Shown one piece after another: positions 20,300 through 20,836 of a DNA stretch of 20,836 bases. This stretch comes from Candidatus Nomurabacteria bacterium. GTDB taxonomy: Bacteria; Patescibacteriota; Minisyncoccia; Phycocordibacterales; UBA10002. Below the pieces are notes generated by a model. It was not told the DNA's origin. It was given only the letters and a program-made list of their open reading frames with translations, and ran no database searches. The stretch lies in the NCBI GenBank assembly GCA_943354745.1, contig CALRDB010000012.1, forward strand, positions 1-20,836, given 5' to 3'. Positions within the stretch are counted from its first letter, which is position 1, and every line of letters starts with the position of its first letter. A program made the position numbers and the translations under genes.

Positions 20300-20335
20300 T
20301 TCGTACTTTCGTATCCCGTTCGTTATTCGTATTGC

Positions 20336-20836
20336 CTATATTTTCCCTAAAAATACTTTCTCTAGTATCCCACTTGCGATGACAGCGTCGGGCTTTCCTT
20401 CCGCTACCACCACACCTCTGTCTAAGACGTACGCACGATGTACGATATGCAGAAGTGATTTGAGATTATGTTCCACGACAAAAATAGCAGTTTTGTGTCG
20501 TTCGTTTATCTCTTTGATTTTCGCGAATACTTCCTTCACTATTTTCGGCGCAAGACCAAGCGAGGGCTCGTCCAGTAAGAGGACGTTCGGACGAGTTACG
20601 AGCGCGCGGGCAATCGCAAGCATCTGCTGTTGTCCTCCAGAAAGCGTTCCTGATTTTGCTTTCAGTTTCGCCTTAAGCGCGGGAAAAAATTCCAGTACTT
20701 CTTCAATTCTTTGCTGAAGTATTTTTTTGTCTTTTACCACAAATCCTCCAATCTCCAGATTTTCGCGGACCGTCAGATGTTTAAACACCCTTCTCCCTTG
20801 CGGAACAAACGCGATGCCGTCCGCGACCATTTCGTG
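20336..20836 (-). CDS. ABC transporter ATP-binding protein, LivF-like (5' part outside window)
   Basis: Partial: the frame is open to the window edge, reading HEMVADGIAFVPQGRRVF, so the ATG at 20830 is internal. It powers an inner-membrane importer. Landmarks: PQGRRVFKHLTVRENLEIGG (Q-loop region and the RRVF typical of branched-chain amino-acid LivF), the signature LSGGQQQM, Walker B VLLLDEPSLGLAP, the switch histidine in VVEHN, and a C-terminal YVLDRGVVVAEGKPD. The Walker A motif lies beyond the edge. No permease or binding-protein gene is in view, so the substrate is not established. Confidence 0.92.
   Translation of the reverse strand, partial: HEMVADGIAFVPQGRRVFKHLTVRENLEIGGFVVKDKKILQQRIEEVLEFFPALKAKLKAKSGTLSGGQQQMLAIARALVTRPNVLLLDEPSLGLAPKIVKEVFAKIKEINERHKTAIFVVEHNLKSLLHIVHRAYVLDRGVVVAEGKPDAVIASGILEKVFLGKI

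Noticed and set aside
20043..20717. 224-residue plus-strand open frame opposite folD and the ABC ATPase
   Set aside because: It spans two well-supported minus-strand genes and the repeat between them. Its serine/phenylalanine-rich translation is typical of an antisense shadow.

Overview
The window reads as a chromosome segment of a streamlined bacterium, most likely a Patescibacteria/CPR lineage of the Parcubacteria type. This is inferred from three things: very small housekeeping gene neighbourhoods, almost no Shine-Dalgarno sequences in front of genes, and core genes riddled with short palindromic inserts. Nearly all genes are on the minus strand. The exceptions are a short plus-strand run (avd, an AbrB/PIN toxin-antitoxin pair and folA).

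Region by region. 1-317 is low-complexity purine/pyrimidine DNA. 318-5834 holds ileS and argS. 5891-9097 holds an HD-domain hydrolase, tmk, a hypothetical gene and glyA. 9293-9544 is a small orphan ORF between two terminators. 9611-12025 holds thyA, dcd and a CYTH-domain gene, separated by two copies of one 107-bp intergenic repeat. 12153-14733 is a diversity-generating retroelement (DGR): a frameshifted reverse transcriptase, an Avd-like four-helix protein on the opposite strand, a template repeat (TR), and a target gene with a variable repeat (VR) at its 3' end. 14878-15518 is an AbrB/PIN toxin-antitoxin pair, followed by folA (DHFR). 16213-17573 holds rplK, nusG and secE behind a strong promoter. 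17791-19246 holds a hypothetical gene and a SIMPL-domain membrane-anchored protein. 19307 to the end holds folD and a truncated LivF-like ABC ATPase.

How the genes fit together. glyA, folD, folA, thyA, dcd and tmk form nearly the whole route from dCTP/dUMP plus one-carbon folates to dTDP, spread over 13 kb. The HD-domain protein may be a nucleotidase linked to it. secE-nusG-rplK is the conserved translocation/transcription/ribosome cluster, but it ends after rplK with no rplA.

Three things stand out. (1) The DGR: TR and VR differ at 17 positions, and 16 of these are adenines of the TR coding strand. (2) IleRS carries a complete histidine-phosphatase domain of about 200 residues inside its zinc ribbon, in frame. 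(3) Several families of short palindromes sit in frame inside ileS, argS, glyA, folA and the RT, recalling Rickettsia palindromic elements. All assignments are from reading the sequence; no database search was possible.
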